A stretch of 64,000 nucleotides of DNA from contig CAYONP010000006.1 of the NCBI GenBank assembly GCA_964405335.1, positions 1 to 64,000 on the forward strand, given 5' to 3'. How positions within the stretch are numbered: the first letter of the stretch is position 1; each line of letters begins with the position of its first letter. Below the pieces are notes generated by a model, which saw nothing but the letters and a program-made list of their open reading frames with translations, had not been told where the DNA came from and searched no databases. Position numbers and translations under genes: made by a program. Below are positions 7,132 to 15,603 of the stretch, one piece after another. This DNA comes from CAYONP01 sp964405335 (lineage in GTDB: Bacteria; Armatimonadota; UBA10988).

Positions 7132-9429
7132 TCACCGCCGGTCGCCCGACTCCTGCGGCCCGCCGCTGCCCGCGCGCAGGATCAGCTCGGCGGTGAGCTT
7201 GTCCAGCGGGTGGTTGAACGAGCCGCAGAACTGGCGCGTGATGCAGGCCGGGCAGCCCGTCTCGCAGGGGCAGGCGGCGACCAGCTCGCGGGTCGCCGCC
7301 AGGATGGTCTCGATCTGCTCGAACCCGCGCTCGGCCAGGCCGATGCCGCCGGGGTAGTTGTCGAACAGGAAGCAGACCGGCTGCTCAAGCTGCGGGTGGA
7401 ACGGCGTGGTCGCGCCTTCCAGGTCGCGCGGGTCGCACATCGCGGTCAACGGCAGCGCCGCGCAGAGCGCATGTTCCACGGCGTGCAGGCCGCCGTGCAG
7501 GTCGCAGGCGCGCTCGGCCGCAGAGCGACGGAACTCCTCGGACAAGGTGATCCAGCAGGCGCTGGTCTCCAGTGTCTGGGGTGGGCAGTCGAGGTCGAAT
7601 CGCTCGAGCAGCTCGAAGGTCACCTGGCGCAGCCGCCGGTAGCCGACCGTGGTCCGGGTGACGGTCACCTCGCCACAGGCGACGATCAGCTCGCCCAGGC
7701 GGCGCTCGGTAATTTGCTCATCGATTCGCACCTCGACCCGCTTCTCGGGCTGGGTGAAGTAGTCGACCTCGACGGGCTCGAGGTGCACCTGCCGCGCCGC
7801 CTGGTCGATCCGCCGGGAGAGATACTGCTCGCCGTCGTGGAGCACCACCGCGCCGGGGAAGCAGAGGTCCCACAGCCGGACGTCATCCTCGCTGCCGAGG
7901 ATGCGGCCGGCCGGATCGACCAGCTCATACGACAGGTTGCTCGCCGCGCGCAGGCTGACCTTGGCGGCGGGGTAGGTCGGGTCGGTGTAGAGCCACTCGC
8001 CACCGCGGCGCTCGAGCCAGCCCTGCTCGGCGCAGAAGTCGGCCACGGCCTCGGCGTCGGGGCCGAAGCGGGCCAGCTCGTCGCGCCGTAGCGGCCCCTC
8101 GTAAGCGGCGCAGAGCAGGTGGCCCGTGGCGATGTAGAGGTTCTCCGGGTCGATCAGCGCCGCCTCGCTCGAAGCGCTCCACAACGCCTCGGGGTGGACG
8201 GCGAAGTACTGATCGACCAGGCTGTCGCGGGTGACCAGCAGGGCCAGCGAGTCGCGCCGGCCCCGCCCGGCGCGGCCGATCTGCTGCCAGAACCCGGCGG
8301 CCGTGCCGGGATAGCCGATCAGCACCGTGGCGTCGAGCCCGCCGATGTCGATCCCGGCCTCGAGCGCGACGGTCGAAACCACCGCCGTCAGCTCGCCGCC
8401 GGCCAGGCCCTGCTCGACCCGCCGGCGGTCTTCGGCCAGGTAACCGGCGCGGTAGACCGCCACGCGCTCGGTCAGCGCCGGGTCGACCACGTCGAGTGCC
8501 GCGCGCAGGTAGCGCAGGATGATCTCGGCCTCGGCCCGCGCCAGGGTGAAGCCGAGGGTGCGGATGCCGGCCTGAACCAGCTCGCGCAGCAGAAAGGTGG
8601 CTTCGATGTTGCCCGAGCGCCGGCGGCCGCTCGTCTCGCGCAGCGGCGGCGGGTTCCAGACGACCAGGTGGCGTCGGCCGCTCGGCGCGCCGTTGCGGTC
8701 AATCACCGCCGGGTCGTCGGCGCCGGTCAGCCGCTCGAACAGCTCCCGCGGGTTGCCAATCGTGGCGCTGCAGCCGATGAACTGGGGCGCCGCGCCGTGC
8801 CGCGCGCAGACCCGCCGCAGCCGGCGCAGCACGTGGGCGACATGGCTGCCGAACACACCGCGGTAGGTGTGCACCTCGTCGATCACGACGTAGCGCAGGT
8901 GGGCGAAGAAGGCGTGCCAGCGCTCGTGGTGCGGCAGCAGGCCGAGGTGCAGCATGTCCGGGTTGGTCAGCACCAGGTGGGCCGCGTCGCGGATCAGGCG
9001 GCGCTCGTCGGCCGGCGTGTCGCCGTCATAGACCGCGGCGCGGACCTGCTCCCACAACCCAAAGGCCTGGAGCTTGGCCAGCTGGTCGCGGCCGAGGGCC
9101 TTGAGCGGGAAGAGGTAGAGCGCCCGGGCGCGGCGATCGGCCAGGATGCCCTCGAGCACGGGCAGGTTGTAGCACAGGGTCTTGCCGCTTGCGGTGCCAG
9201 TGACCACGACCACGTCGTGTCCGGCGCGCACGGCGTCGAGCGCGGCGGCCTGGTGCGCGTAGAGGCGCTCGACCCCCTGGGCCGCGAGTCGTTCGCGGAG
9301 CAGGTCGGGCAGCGGCTCGGCCGGCTCGGCATACCGCGCGCGGCGGGCCGGGACGGTGTGTCGCGCAACCATCTGGCCCGCGTAGGAGGGATCGGCGGTC
9401 AACTGGTCAAGGAACTGAGTGACGTTCAT
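7132..9429 (-). CDS. mrfA: MrfA-like DEAD/DEAH-box helicase with C-terminal zinc-binding DUF1998 domain
   Basis: 765 residues from ATG 9429. The two helicase lobes show Walker A TGTASGKT (residues 77-84), the DEVH box (184-187), SATIGNP near 221, and motif VI as IGRAGRGRRDS. The C-terminal third contains the cysteine cluster CPCETGCPACITRQFC typical of the MrfA/YprA zinc-binding (MZB, DUF1998) domain. MrfA in Bacillus subtilis is a 3'-5' DNA helicase in an excision pathway for mitomycin C damage; the usual partner nuclease MrfB is not seen in this window. The start is chosen because the upstream extension overlaps the divergent gene beginning at 9467; only 37 bp separate the two. Confidence 0.88.
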   Translation of the reverse strand: MNVTQFLDQLTADPSYAGQMVARHTVPARRARYAEPAEPLPDLLRERLAAQGVERLYAHQAAALDAVRAGHDVVVVTGTASGKTLCYNLPVLEGILADRRARALYLFPLKALGRDQLAKLQAFGLWEQVRAAVYDGDTPADERRLIRDAAHLVLTNPDMLHLGLLPHHERWHAFFAHLRYVVIDEVHTYRGVFGSHVAHVLRRLRRVCARHGAAPQFIGCSATIGNPRELFERLTGADDPAVIDRNGAPSGRRHLVVWNPPPLRETSGRRRSGNIEATFLLRELVQAGIRTLGFTLARAEAEIILRYLRAALDVVDPALTERVAVYRAGYLAEDRRRVEQGLAGGELTAVVSTVALEAGIDIGGLDATVLIGYPGTAAGFWQQIGRAGRGRRDSLALLVTRDSLVDQYFAVHPEALWSASSEAALIDPENLYIATGHLLCAAYEGPLRRDELARFGPDAEAVADFCAEQGWLERRGGEWLYTDPTYPAAKVSLRAASNLSYELVDPAGRILGSEDDVRLWDLCFPGAVVLHDGEQYLSRRIDQAARQVHLEPVEVDYFTQPEKRVEVRIDEQITERRLGELIVACGEVTVTRTTVGYRRLRQVTFELLERFDLDCPPQTLETSACWITLSEEFRRSAAERACDLHGGLHAVEHALCAALPLTAMCDPRDLEGATTPFHPQLEQPVCFLFDNYPGGIGLAERGFEQIETILAATRELVAACPCETGCPACITRQFCGSFNHPLDKLTAELILRAGSGGPQESGDRR

Positions 9430-9466
9430 GGTCTCCAGGGCACCGCGGACGTCGAGGCGACAGGCA

Positions 9467-10504
9467 ATGAAGATCCGTTCGCACGGGCTGGGCCTTCTCC
9501 TCGCCCTCGCCGTCGGCCCGGCGGCGGCGGTCGAGCTGACCGAGGACATGCTGCGCCAGCTCGATCTGCTCGAGGAGTATGGCCAGGGTTACCGCATCCA
9601 GGACGTCGGCGACTGGCGGCTGCTGACCAATTCGACCGTCGACGAGGCGAAGCAGTTGCTCGCCACCGTCGACCGGGCCCAAGAGACCTTTGCCGCGGTG
9701 ATGCGCCACCTCGGCGTGCCGCTCGAGCCGCCGGCCGACCGGCTGCTGATTGTCCTCCACCGCGACCGGCAGGCGTTCGACGACTACTTCGCGCGGACCG
9801 GCGCGTTCAAGCTCAGCGAGAACCTGGGCGGGTTCTACAGCCCGCTGAGCAACCGCATCGAGTGCTATGCCGGCGCCGAAGACGCGGCGCTGCGGATCAG
9901 CCACGAGGTGTCGCACCAACTGGCCTTCAACCAGGGCGTGCTGCGCCGCCGCGAGCCGCTGCCGATGTGGCTGGTCGAGGGCCTCGCCGGCCAGTTCGAG
10001 ATGGGCGATGCGACCGCGACCTATGGCCCGCTGACCGACAACCAGTCGGGCCGGCGCGGCGAGCTGGTCCTGTTCTACCGCAAGGGCTGGCTGGCGCCGC
10101 TCGAGGATCTCTTCTCGTGGAGCAACGCGGAGGTCGAGAGCCTGGACGATCTCGAGCGCGAGCGTCGCCGGCCGGCCGAGTCGCGGCGCGCGGCGAACGA
10201 ATCCGAGGCCGGCGACGTCCAGATCGCGAAGCTGGCCTTGGTCTACGTCCAGGGCTTCGGCGTCTGCCGGTACCTGATCCGCGAGAAGCCGCGGCAGTTC
10301 CGCGAGTTTCTGCGCCTGCTCAGCGTGCCGAACCAGCCGCGCGAGCCGGATGCACGACTCATCCAGGCCGAGCGCGTGTTCGGTCCGCTCGACGACCTGC
10401 AGACCGAATGGGAGGCCTGGTTGGCGGTCGAACTGGCCAACGACCCAGACCCGCCCGAGGATGATGAGGAGCCGGACACGGCACCCGAGGAGACCGCCGA
10501 GTGA
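9467..10504 (+). CDS. Secreted zinc-metallopeptidase-like protein
   Basis: 345 residues from ATG 9467, chosen because it directly precedes a Sec signal peptide (LGLLLALAVGPAAAVEL). A gluzincin-type zinc site is visible: HEVSH at residues 146-150 and, 20 residues on, WLVEGLA with a Glu (171) in the position of the third ligand. The arrangement resembles DUF1570-type or basic-secretory-protein-like peptidases of Planctomycetota and relatives. The C-terminal tail is strongly acidic (PDPPEDDEEPDTAPEET). Its stop overlaps the GTG start of the hydrolase gene by four bases (GTGA), so both are likely made together. Proteolysis is inferred from the HExxH...E pattern only. Confidence 0.7.
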   Translation: MKIRSHGLGLLLALAVGPAAAVELTEDMLRQLDLLEEYGQGYRIQDVGDWRLLTNSTVDEAKQLLATVDRAQETFAAVMRHLGVPLEPPADRLLIVLHRDRQAFDDYFARTGAFKLSENLGGFYSPLSNRIECYAGAEDAALRISHEVSHQLAFNQGVLRRREPLPMWLVEGLAGQFEMGDATATYGPLTDNQSGRRGELVLFYRKGWLAPLEDLFSWSNAEVESLDDLERERRRPAESRRAANESEAGDVQIAKLALVYVQGFGVCRYLIREKPRQFREFLRLLSVPNQPREPDARLIQAERVFGPLDDLQTEWEAWLAVELANDPDPPEDDEEPDTAPEETAE

Positions 10505-12333
10505 AGTTCCGTCGCCTACTGGTCGCCGCGCTACTCGCTATCGCGCCGGTCCAGGCCGAGCTGCCGATGGCCGCGCGGCAGGCCGTCGTCGACTACCTCG
10601 ACCGCGCCGTGGCCGAACAGCTTGCCCCCGGCGGGTCGCTGCTCGTGCTCGACGGCGATGAGCCGGTGATCGACCACGCCTTCGGCCTGGCCGACCGCGA
10701 GACCGGCCGGCGCTGGACCACGCACGAACCGGTGCGCATCGCCTCGCTCTCGAAGTCGCTGGTGGCGACGGTCATCCTGCGCCTGGCGGTCCGCGGCGTG
10801 GTCGACCTCGACACGCCGATCGATGCCTACCTGCCGCTCTTTGCCGGGGTCAGACTGGCCGACGGCACGCCGGCGGCGCGGGCGCCGACGCTGCGTGAGA
10901 TCCTCGGCCACCGCGGCGGGCTGCCGTCGGACGAGGAGAGCGGCCGGCCGTGGCAGAAGGCTGAGTATCGCGCCCGGCCGCTGGGCGACGTGATTGCCGA
11001 GTTCGTCGCCGCCGGGCTGCGCGCCCAGCCCGACGAGCAGTATGCCTACAGCGGCCTCGGCTCGAGCGTGGCGGCCTATCTGGCCGAACAGCTCACCGGG
11101 CAGAGCTTCGAGGCCTTGCTGCAGCAGGAGCTGTGCCGCCCGCTGGGGCTACGCCACACCACCTACTTCCCCGACGCCGAGACCGCCGCGCGCATCCCGA
11201 AGATGTATCGCCGCACCGCCGACGGCTGGGAGCGCCGCCAGACCCGTCCGCTGCCGATCGAGGGCAACTACTTCTCGCACGCCGGCGAGATCATCACCAC
11301 CGCCGACGACCTGGCTACCTTCCTCAAGATGATCCGCGACGGCGGCGTGCATGCCGGCCGGACCTATCTGCCGCCCGAGCAGGTGGCCCACTGGCTGACG
11401 CTGCCGGCGCCGCCGCGGACGCGCTATGCGCTGGGGCTCAGCCTCGGTCGCGAGGCGGTCGACGGCGGGCCCGAGTGGCTCGGCCACACCGGCTCGAGCG
11501 GGACGATGTTCTGGTGGGACCGGACCAACGGCCAGATCGGCGTGCTGCTGACCCAGACGGCCGACCCGGCCGACGCCGAGCTGCTGCCGCCGCCCGAGTT
11601 CATCTGGCTGGTCCGCTACCGCGTCGACGGCGCGTTCAACCAGGCCAACCGCGACGGCCGGCTGCGGGTCGGCATCTACCGCGGGCCGGGCTCGTCGTCG
11701 GCGACGGTCAGCAACTTGCAGGCGGTGCTGCACGACCCGGCGGCGCTGGTCCTGGAGACACTCACCGTCGATCGCATCCGCGACGGGCACCTAACCGGTT
11801 TCGACGTGGCCATCTTCCCCGGTGGCTCAGGCAGTGCGCAGTCGAGCGGCCTGGGTGACGCCGGGCGTGAGGCGGTGCGGCAGTATGTTGCCGCGGGTGG
11901 CGGCTATCTCGGCATCTGCGCCGGGGCATACCTGGCCTGCGACGGCTTCTCGTGGGGCCTGAAGATCCTCGATGCGAAAACCGCCTCGAACTACTGGCGG
12001 CGCGGTGTGGGCGAGGTGAAGATCGAGCTGACCGACGCCGGCCGGCGGTTCTTCGGCGTCGCGCAGGCGCAGCACGCCATCCACTACGCCAACGGCCCGA
12101 TTCTGGTCGCCAACGGCAACGCCGAGCTCGATGACTTCGAGCCGCTGGCCTATTTCCGCACCGAGTTGGCCGAGAACGACACTCCGGTTGGGCTGATGGT
12201 CGACACCCCGGCGATGGTCCGCGGCAGCTATGGCCGCGGCCGAGTCCTGGCGTTCAGCCCCCACGCCGAATCGACCGACGGCCTGCGGCACTGGATCCGC
12301 GCCGCGGTCGAGCACGCGGCAGGGCGGCGGTAG
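10501..12333 (+). CDS. Serine beta-lactamase-family hydrolase fused to a BPL_N / GATase1-like domain
   Basis: 610 residues, GTG start coupled to the preceding stop, with a signal peptide (RRLLVAALLAIAPVQA). Residues 20-370 are a class-C beta-lactamase/DD-peptidase-like fold: S82-x-x-K85 (SLSKS), Y183-S-G in place of the usual Y-x-N, and H329-T-G. From about residue 388 a second domain starts (LRVGIYRGPG), contains IFPGGSGS and GICAGAYLAC with the nucleophile-elbow Cys473, and ends with FSPHAEST. This matches the biotin-protein-ligase N-terminal (BPL_N), glutaminase-like domain. Members of the first family are often esterases or peptidases, not resistance enzymes. The fusion is unusual and both domains appear intact except for the Asn-to-Gly change. 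Confidence 0.83.
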   Translation: MKFRRLLVAALLAIAPVQAELPMAARQAVVDYLDRAVAEQLAPGGSLLVLDGDEPVIDHAFGLADRETGRRWTTHEPVRIASLSKSLVATVILRLAVRGVVDLDTPIDAYLPLFAGVRLADGTPAARAPTLREILGHRGGLPSDEESGRPWQKAEYRARPLGDVIAEFVAAGLRAQPDEQYAYSGLGSSVAAYLAEQLTGQSFEALLQQELCRPLGLRHTTYFPDAETAARIPKMYRRTADGWERRQTRPLPIEGNYFSHAGEIITTADDLATFLKMIRDGGVHAGRTYLPPEQVAHWLTLPAPPRTRYALGLSLGREAVDGGPEWLGHTGSSGTMFWWDRTNGQIGVLLTQTADPADAELLPPPEFIWLVRYRVDGAFNQANRDGRLRVGIYRGPGSSSATVSNLQAVLHDPAALVLETLTVDRIRDGHLTGFDVAIFPGGSGSAQSSGLGDAGREAVRQYVAAGGGYLGICAGAYLACDGFSWGLKILDAKTASNYWRRGVGEVKIELTDAGRRFFGVAQAQHAIHYANGPILVANGNAELDDFEPLAYFRTELAENDTPVGLMVDTPAMVRGSYGRGRVLAFSPHAESTDGLRHWIRAAVEHAAGRR

Positions 12334-12354
12334 CGACCAAACGCCGCGCGCCCC

Positions 12355-12431
12355 GTCGGACACGCCGTCGGCGTGTCCCGACCACGCCCGGCGTCGCCCA
12401 GGCGGTAGGGGCGCCGCCAACGGCGCGCCCC
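12355..12431. repeat. Palindromic intergenic repeats between convergent genes
   Basis: Two hairpins fill most of the 133-bp gap. 12355-12382 pairs ACACGCCG with CGGCGTGT inside flanking GTCGG/CCCGAC. 12407-12431 pairs GGGGCG-rich and GCGCGCCCC sequence imperfectly. The GGTAGGGG...GCGCGCCCC wording resembles repeats near positions 50-110 and 27250-27275. Because the flanking genes are convergent, these could also serve as terminators in both directions. Confidence 0.55.
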
Positions 12432-12466
12432 GATGGACACCCCGTTGGCGCGCCCCGACCGTCCGT

Positions 12467-14512
12467 TCAGCGCGCGCCGCTGAGCAGGCGCTCGGCGGCT
12501 TCGAGGATCTGGGCCAGGGTGAACGGCTTGCCGAACACCGCGTCGACGCCGCTGTCGGCGATCTCTTGCGGGCGGAGCTGGTCGCTGAAGCCGGTCAGCA
12601 GCATGACCGGCAGCGTCGGCTGGCGTTGCTTGGCCGCTCGGGCGACTTCCCAGCCGCTCAGGTCGGCGGTCTTCAGGTCGGTGCAGACCAGGTCGTAGTG
12701 GTGTGCCTGCAGCAGTTCGATGCCGGCGCGGCCGCCGGCCGCCGAGTCGACCAGGTGGCCGCTGCTGCTGAACAGCTCGCACAGCACGTCGCAGATGCCC
12801 TGCTCGTCGTCGATCACCAGGATCCGCCGCTGCGCCGTCGGCTCGACCGACGATTCGGCCGCCAGTGGAATGGTGATCCGCACCGTTGCGCCCGCGCCGG
12901 GCCGGCTCTCGATCTCGATCTCGCCATGGTGCCGGGCGACGATGCCGTAGGTCACCGAGAGGCCCAACCCGACCCCGGTCTGCGCCTTGGTCGAGAAGAA
13001 CGGGTCGAAGCAACTGGTCCGCACCGCCTCAGTCATGCCGACGCCGCGGTCGATCACGTTGAGCATCAGGTGCCGGCTGTCGCACCGCGCCTGGAGGCCG
13101 ACGATGCCGCCGCCGGGCGTGGCCTCGAGCGCGTTGAGCACCACATTGCCGACGGCCACCTGCAGGTCGGCCTGGTTGGCGTGCAGCGTGCCGCCGAGCT
13201 GCTCGCCCTCGGTCTCGACGGCGTAGCGGGCATTGACCTCGCGGCCGTGCTGTTCGGCCAGGTGGCGGACACTCTCGACCAGCGCGGGCCAGAGCTCCTC
13301 GACGCGGACGGGGCTGTACTCCTCGTCGCCCCGCTCGCGAGTGAACTCCTGCAGTTGCTTGACCGTTTCGGCGGCGCGGAAGCCGATGTCGAGAATAGTC
13401 GACAGGCCCTTGAGCACCTGTGGATTGTCGGTCTGGCGCTGGAGCATCTGGGCCCGGCCGAGGATGCCGCCGAGCGCGTTGTTGAACTCGTGCGCGACGC
13501 CGCCGGCCATCTGCGCCAGGGCGCCGAACCGGGCCCCCTCGGTGGCCTGCTCCTGCGCCTCGCTGAGCCGTTCGAGCGCCTCGCTCTGGGCGGCCAGCAG
13601 CGACTGCTGGCGCAACGCCAGGGCGACCTGGAAGGCCAGCCGCTTGGCCGCCAGCTCGGCGCCGGGCAGCGCGCCGCGGCGGCGGAAGCCGATCTGCACC
13701 GCGCCGAACCGCTCGGCCTGGTATTCCGCCGGAATGGTCAGTTGCTCGACGATGCCGGCGTCGCGGAGCAACGCGCCGAGCCGGTCGTCGCCGGCGGGCA
13801 CCGGGCCGCAGAGCGGTTCGAGGCGCCGGCAGGCGGTCGCCAGCAGCGGCGCGTCGGCGGCGCTGTACAGGCCGCTCTCGTCGCCGGCCAGCTCGAACCG
13901 CGAGGCGAACGGATCGCAGCGCGCGGCGATCACCCAGTCGGCGCCGGCCATGCGCCGCAGCGCGGCGACGGCCAGGCGGCAGACCTCGCCGGGCGAGCCG
14001 CTTTGGTGCAGGCCCTGGACCAGCGCGCGCTCTTCCTCGGCACCGACGCCGGCCGGCGCGGTGCCGGCCGCCAGGGCGGCCAGGCGGGCGAGCAGCGCGA
14101 GCCGCTCGGGCGGCAGTTCGTCCCAGCCGGCCCCGCCGGGCCCGACCAGCACGAGCACCGTCTCGCCGGGCAGCGAGAGGCAGAGGACCGAGCCGTCGCC
14201 GGCGTCGACCAGGCGGCGCAGCCACGGATTGTCGGCGATCTGCCGCTGGTCGGGCCAGTGGAGCAAGAGCGGCCGGCCATCGTCGAGCCGGTCGAGCAGC
14301 GGCCCCGGCGAGAAGTCGTGCAGGCAGGCCTCGCGCGGCCCGGCGGCGGCCAGCGTGGCGGCGGTCTGGCGGTCGATCAGCGCGGCCGAGGTGTGGGCGT
14401 CGGCCAGTGCGCCGACCAGCGCGTTGCCGCCCCCGCCCTCGGCGGCAAGGTCGGCCAGGCGGCGTAACGCCGCCTCGTCGAACGCACGGGGTGTCACGGC
14501 CAGGCGTTCCAC
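12467..14512 (-). CDS. Hybrid sensor histidine kinase with C-terminal receiver domain
   Basis: 681 residues, no membrane segments. Residues 1-300 form an N-terminal sensor region that looks GAF-like in two parts. The phospho-acceptor helix has GGVAHEFNNALGGI with His341. The ATPase domain shows the N box NVVLNALEA near 455-463 and the G boxes DRGVGM and GVGLGLSV (residues 488-520). A complete receiver domain follows from about 563 (RRILVIDDE), with the phospho-accepting Asp612 in CTDLKTADLSGW. The HEFNN type resembles NtrB-like kinases. No separate partner regulator is adjacent, so phosphotransfer may end in the attached receiver or reach a distant protein. A -10-like TATGAT lies at 14539-14544 on this strand. 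Confidence 0.9.
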   Translation of the reverse strand: MERLAVTPRAFDEAALRRLADLAAEGGGGNALVGALADAHTSAALIDRQTAATLAAAGPREACLHDFSPGPLLDRLDDGRPLLLHWPDQRQIADNPWLRRLVDAGDGSVLCLSLPGETVLVLVGPGGAGWDELPPERLALLARLAALAAGTAPAGVGAEEERALVQGLHQSGSPGEVCRLAVAALRRMAGADWVIAARCDPFASRFELAGDESGLYSAADAPLLATACRRLEPLCGPVPAGDDRLGALLRDAGIVEQLTIPAEYQAERFGAVQIGFRRRGALPGAELAAKRLAFQVALALRQQSLLAAQSEALERLSEAQEQATEGARFGALAQMAGGVAHEFNNALGGILGRAQMLQRQTDNPQVLKGLSTILDIGFRAAETVKQLQEFTRERGDEEYSPVRVEELWPALVESVRHLAEQHGREVNARYAVETEGEQLGGTLHANQADLQVAVGNVVLNALEATPGGGIVGLQARCDSRHLMLNVIDRGVGMTEAVRTSCFDPFFSTKAQTGVGLGLSVTYGIVARHHGEIEIESRPGAGATVRITIPLAAESSVEPTAQRRILVIDDEQGICDVLCELFSSSGHLVDSAAGGRAGIELLQAHHYDLVCTDLKTADLSGWEVARAAKQRQPTLPVMLLTGFSDQLRPQEIADSGVDAVFGKPFTLAQILEAAERLLSGAR

Positions 14513-14598
14513 GGCATCGTCCCTGGTCTCACGACGCCATCATACGGCCGGTCTGCGCGGTCAGGTCCGTTCTGGCTTGACGTCGGGTTCGGCTCGCC

Positions 14599-14627
14599 TT
14601 TACCGCTACCTCCTGCCGGACTATAAT
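14599..14627 (+). promoter_or_regulatory. Probable sigma-70-type promoter for the epimerase gene
   Basis: -35 TTTACC (14599-14604), 17-bp spacer, exact -10 TATAAT (14622-14627). It lies 52 bp upstream of the ATG at 14680 in the gap between divergent genes. Confidence 0.6.
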
Positions 14628-14679
14628 CGGCTCTTGCCACCCCGTGGGCCGGCCGGCCCACGGCTGGAGCCCCGCTGCG

Positions 14680-15600
14680 ATGATCCTGGTCACCGGCGCC
14701 ACCGGCTTCGTCGGCGGCCACCTCGTGCGCCGGCTGTGCGGGGCCGGGTTGCCACTCCGCGCACTGGTCCGGCCCGGCTCGCCCAGTGAGTATCTTGCCC
14801 GGCGCGGGATCGAGGTCGCCGTCGGTGACGTGACCCAGCCGGGCACGCTGACGGCGGCGACTGCCGGCGTCGAGACGGTGATCCACCTCGTCGGCCTGCT
14901 CCGCGAGCCGCCCGGCGTGACCTTCGAGAGCGTCGTCGCCGAGGGCACCCGCGCGCTGGTCGCCGCCGCGGCCGAGGCGGGCGTCAAGCGGTTCGTCTTT
15001 CTCAGCGCCATCGGCACCGGGCCCGAGGCGGGCAGCCGCTACCACCGCACCAAGTGGCAGGCCGAGCAGGCGGTGCGCGGCTTTGCCGGCGAGCATGTCA
15101 TCCTCCGCGCTTCGGTGATCTTCGGCCCGGGCGACGATTTCGTCACCCTCTTCGCCCGCCTGCCCCTGCCCGTGCCGGGGCCGGCGGTGATGGTCCAACC
15201 GATCTGGATCGACGACGTCTGCGAGATCATTCACACCGCGGCGACCACCGAAAACCCCGACATCGTCGGCGCCACGCACGAGCTCGGCGGCCCGCGGGCG
15301 ACCTCGCTGCGCGACCTCTGCCTCGACGTCGAGCGCGCCCAGGGTCGCGGCGAGCTGGCCGCCCGGCTGCGTCACCCGCCGCTGCCGCTGTGGCTGGCCG
15401 GCGCGCTGGCCAGCGGGTTCGAGCTGTTGCGCCTGCCGCTCGCCTGGCTCGGCACCACGCCGCCGCTCAGTCGCGACCAGGTGCTCATGCTCGAAACCGA
15501 TAACGTCTGCGACACCGCGCCGATGCAGCAACATTTCGGGCTCGATCCCCTGCCCTTTGCCGAGGGCCTGCGGCGCGTCGTCTCCGCGCCGGCCGAGTGA
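14680..15600 (+). CDS. NAD(P)-binding epimerase/dehydratase-family protein (NDUFA9-like atypical SDR)
   Basis: 306 residues starting at ATG 14680, which sits immediately before the nucleotide-binding motif ILVTGATGFVGGHLVRRL (G-x-x-G-x-x-G at residues 7-13). YHRTKWQAEQAV near residue 125 holds the Y-x-x-x-K-like catalytic region of extended or atypical short-chain dehydrogenases. The pattern (VIHLVGLLRE, FGPGDDFVTLFARL) matches the group annotated as complex I NDUFA9-like proteins or NAD(P)H-binding proteins. The substrate is unknown. The gene has its own promoter and is followed 3 bp later by a small membrane-anchored protein. Confidence 0.85.
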   Translation: MILVTGATGFVGGHLVRRLCGAGLPLRALVRPGSPSEYLARRGIEVAVGDVTQPGTLTAATAGVETVIHLVGLLREPPGVTFESVVAEGTRALVAAAAEAGVKRFVFLSAIGTGPEAGSRYHRTKWQAEQAVRGFAGEHVILRASVIFGPGDDFVTLFARLPLPVPGPAVMVQPIWIDDVCEIIHTAATTENPDIVGATHELGGPRATSLRDLCLDVERAQGRGELAARLRHPPLPLWLAGALASGFELLRLPLAWLGTTPPLSRDQVLMLETDNVCDTAPMQQHFGLDPLPFAEGLRRVVSAPAE

Positions 15601-15603
15601 CCC

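Noticed and set aside
10501..12333. Antibiotic-resistance beta-lactamase
   Set aside because: The S-x-x-K/HTG fold is shared with esterases and peptidases, the Y-x-N Asn is missing, and a second domain is attached. Resistance is not supported.
12230..14467. A 745-codon plus-strand frame opposite the hybrid kinase
   Set aside because: The minus-strand product has complete kinase and receiver motifs; the plus frame is Arg/Gln/Gly-rich noise produced by the same codon bias.
14577..14627. Pairing of TTGACG (14577-14582) with TATAAT (14622-14627) as one promoter
   Set aside because: The spacing is 39 bp. TTTACC at 14599-14604 with a 17-bp spacer is the better partner.
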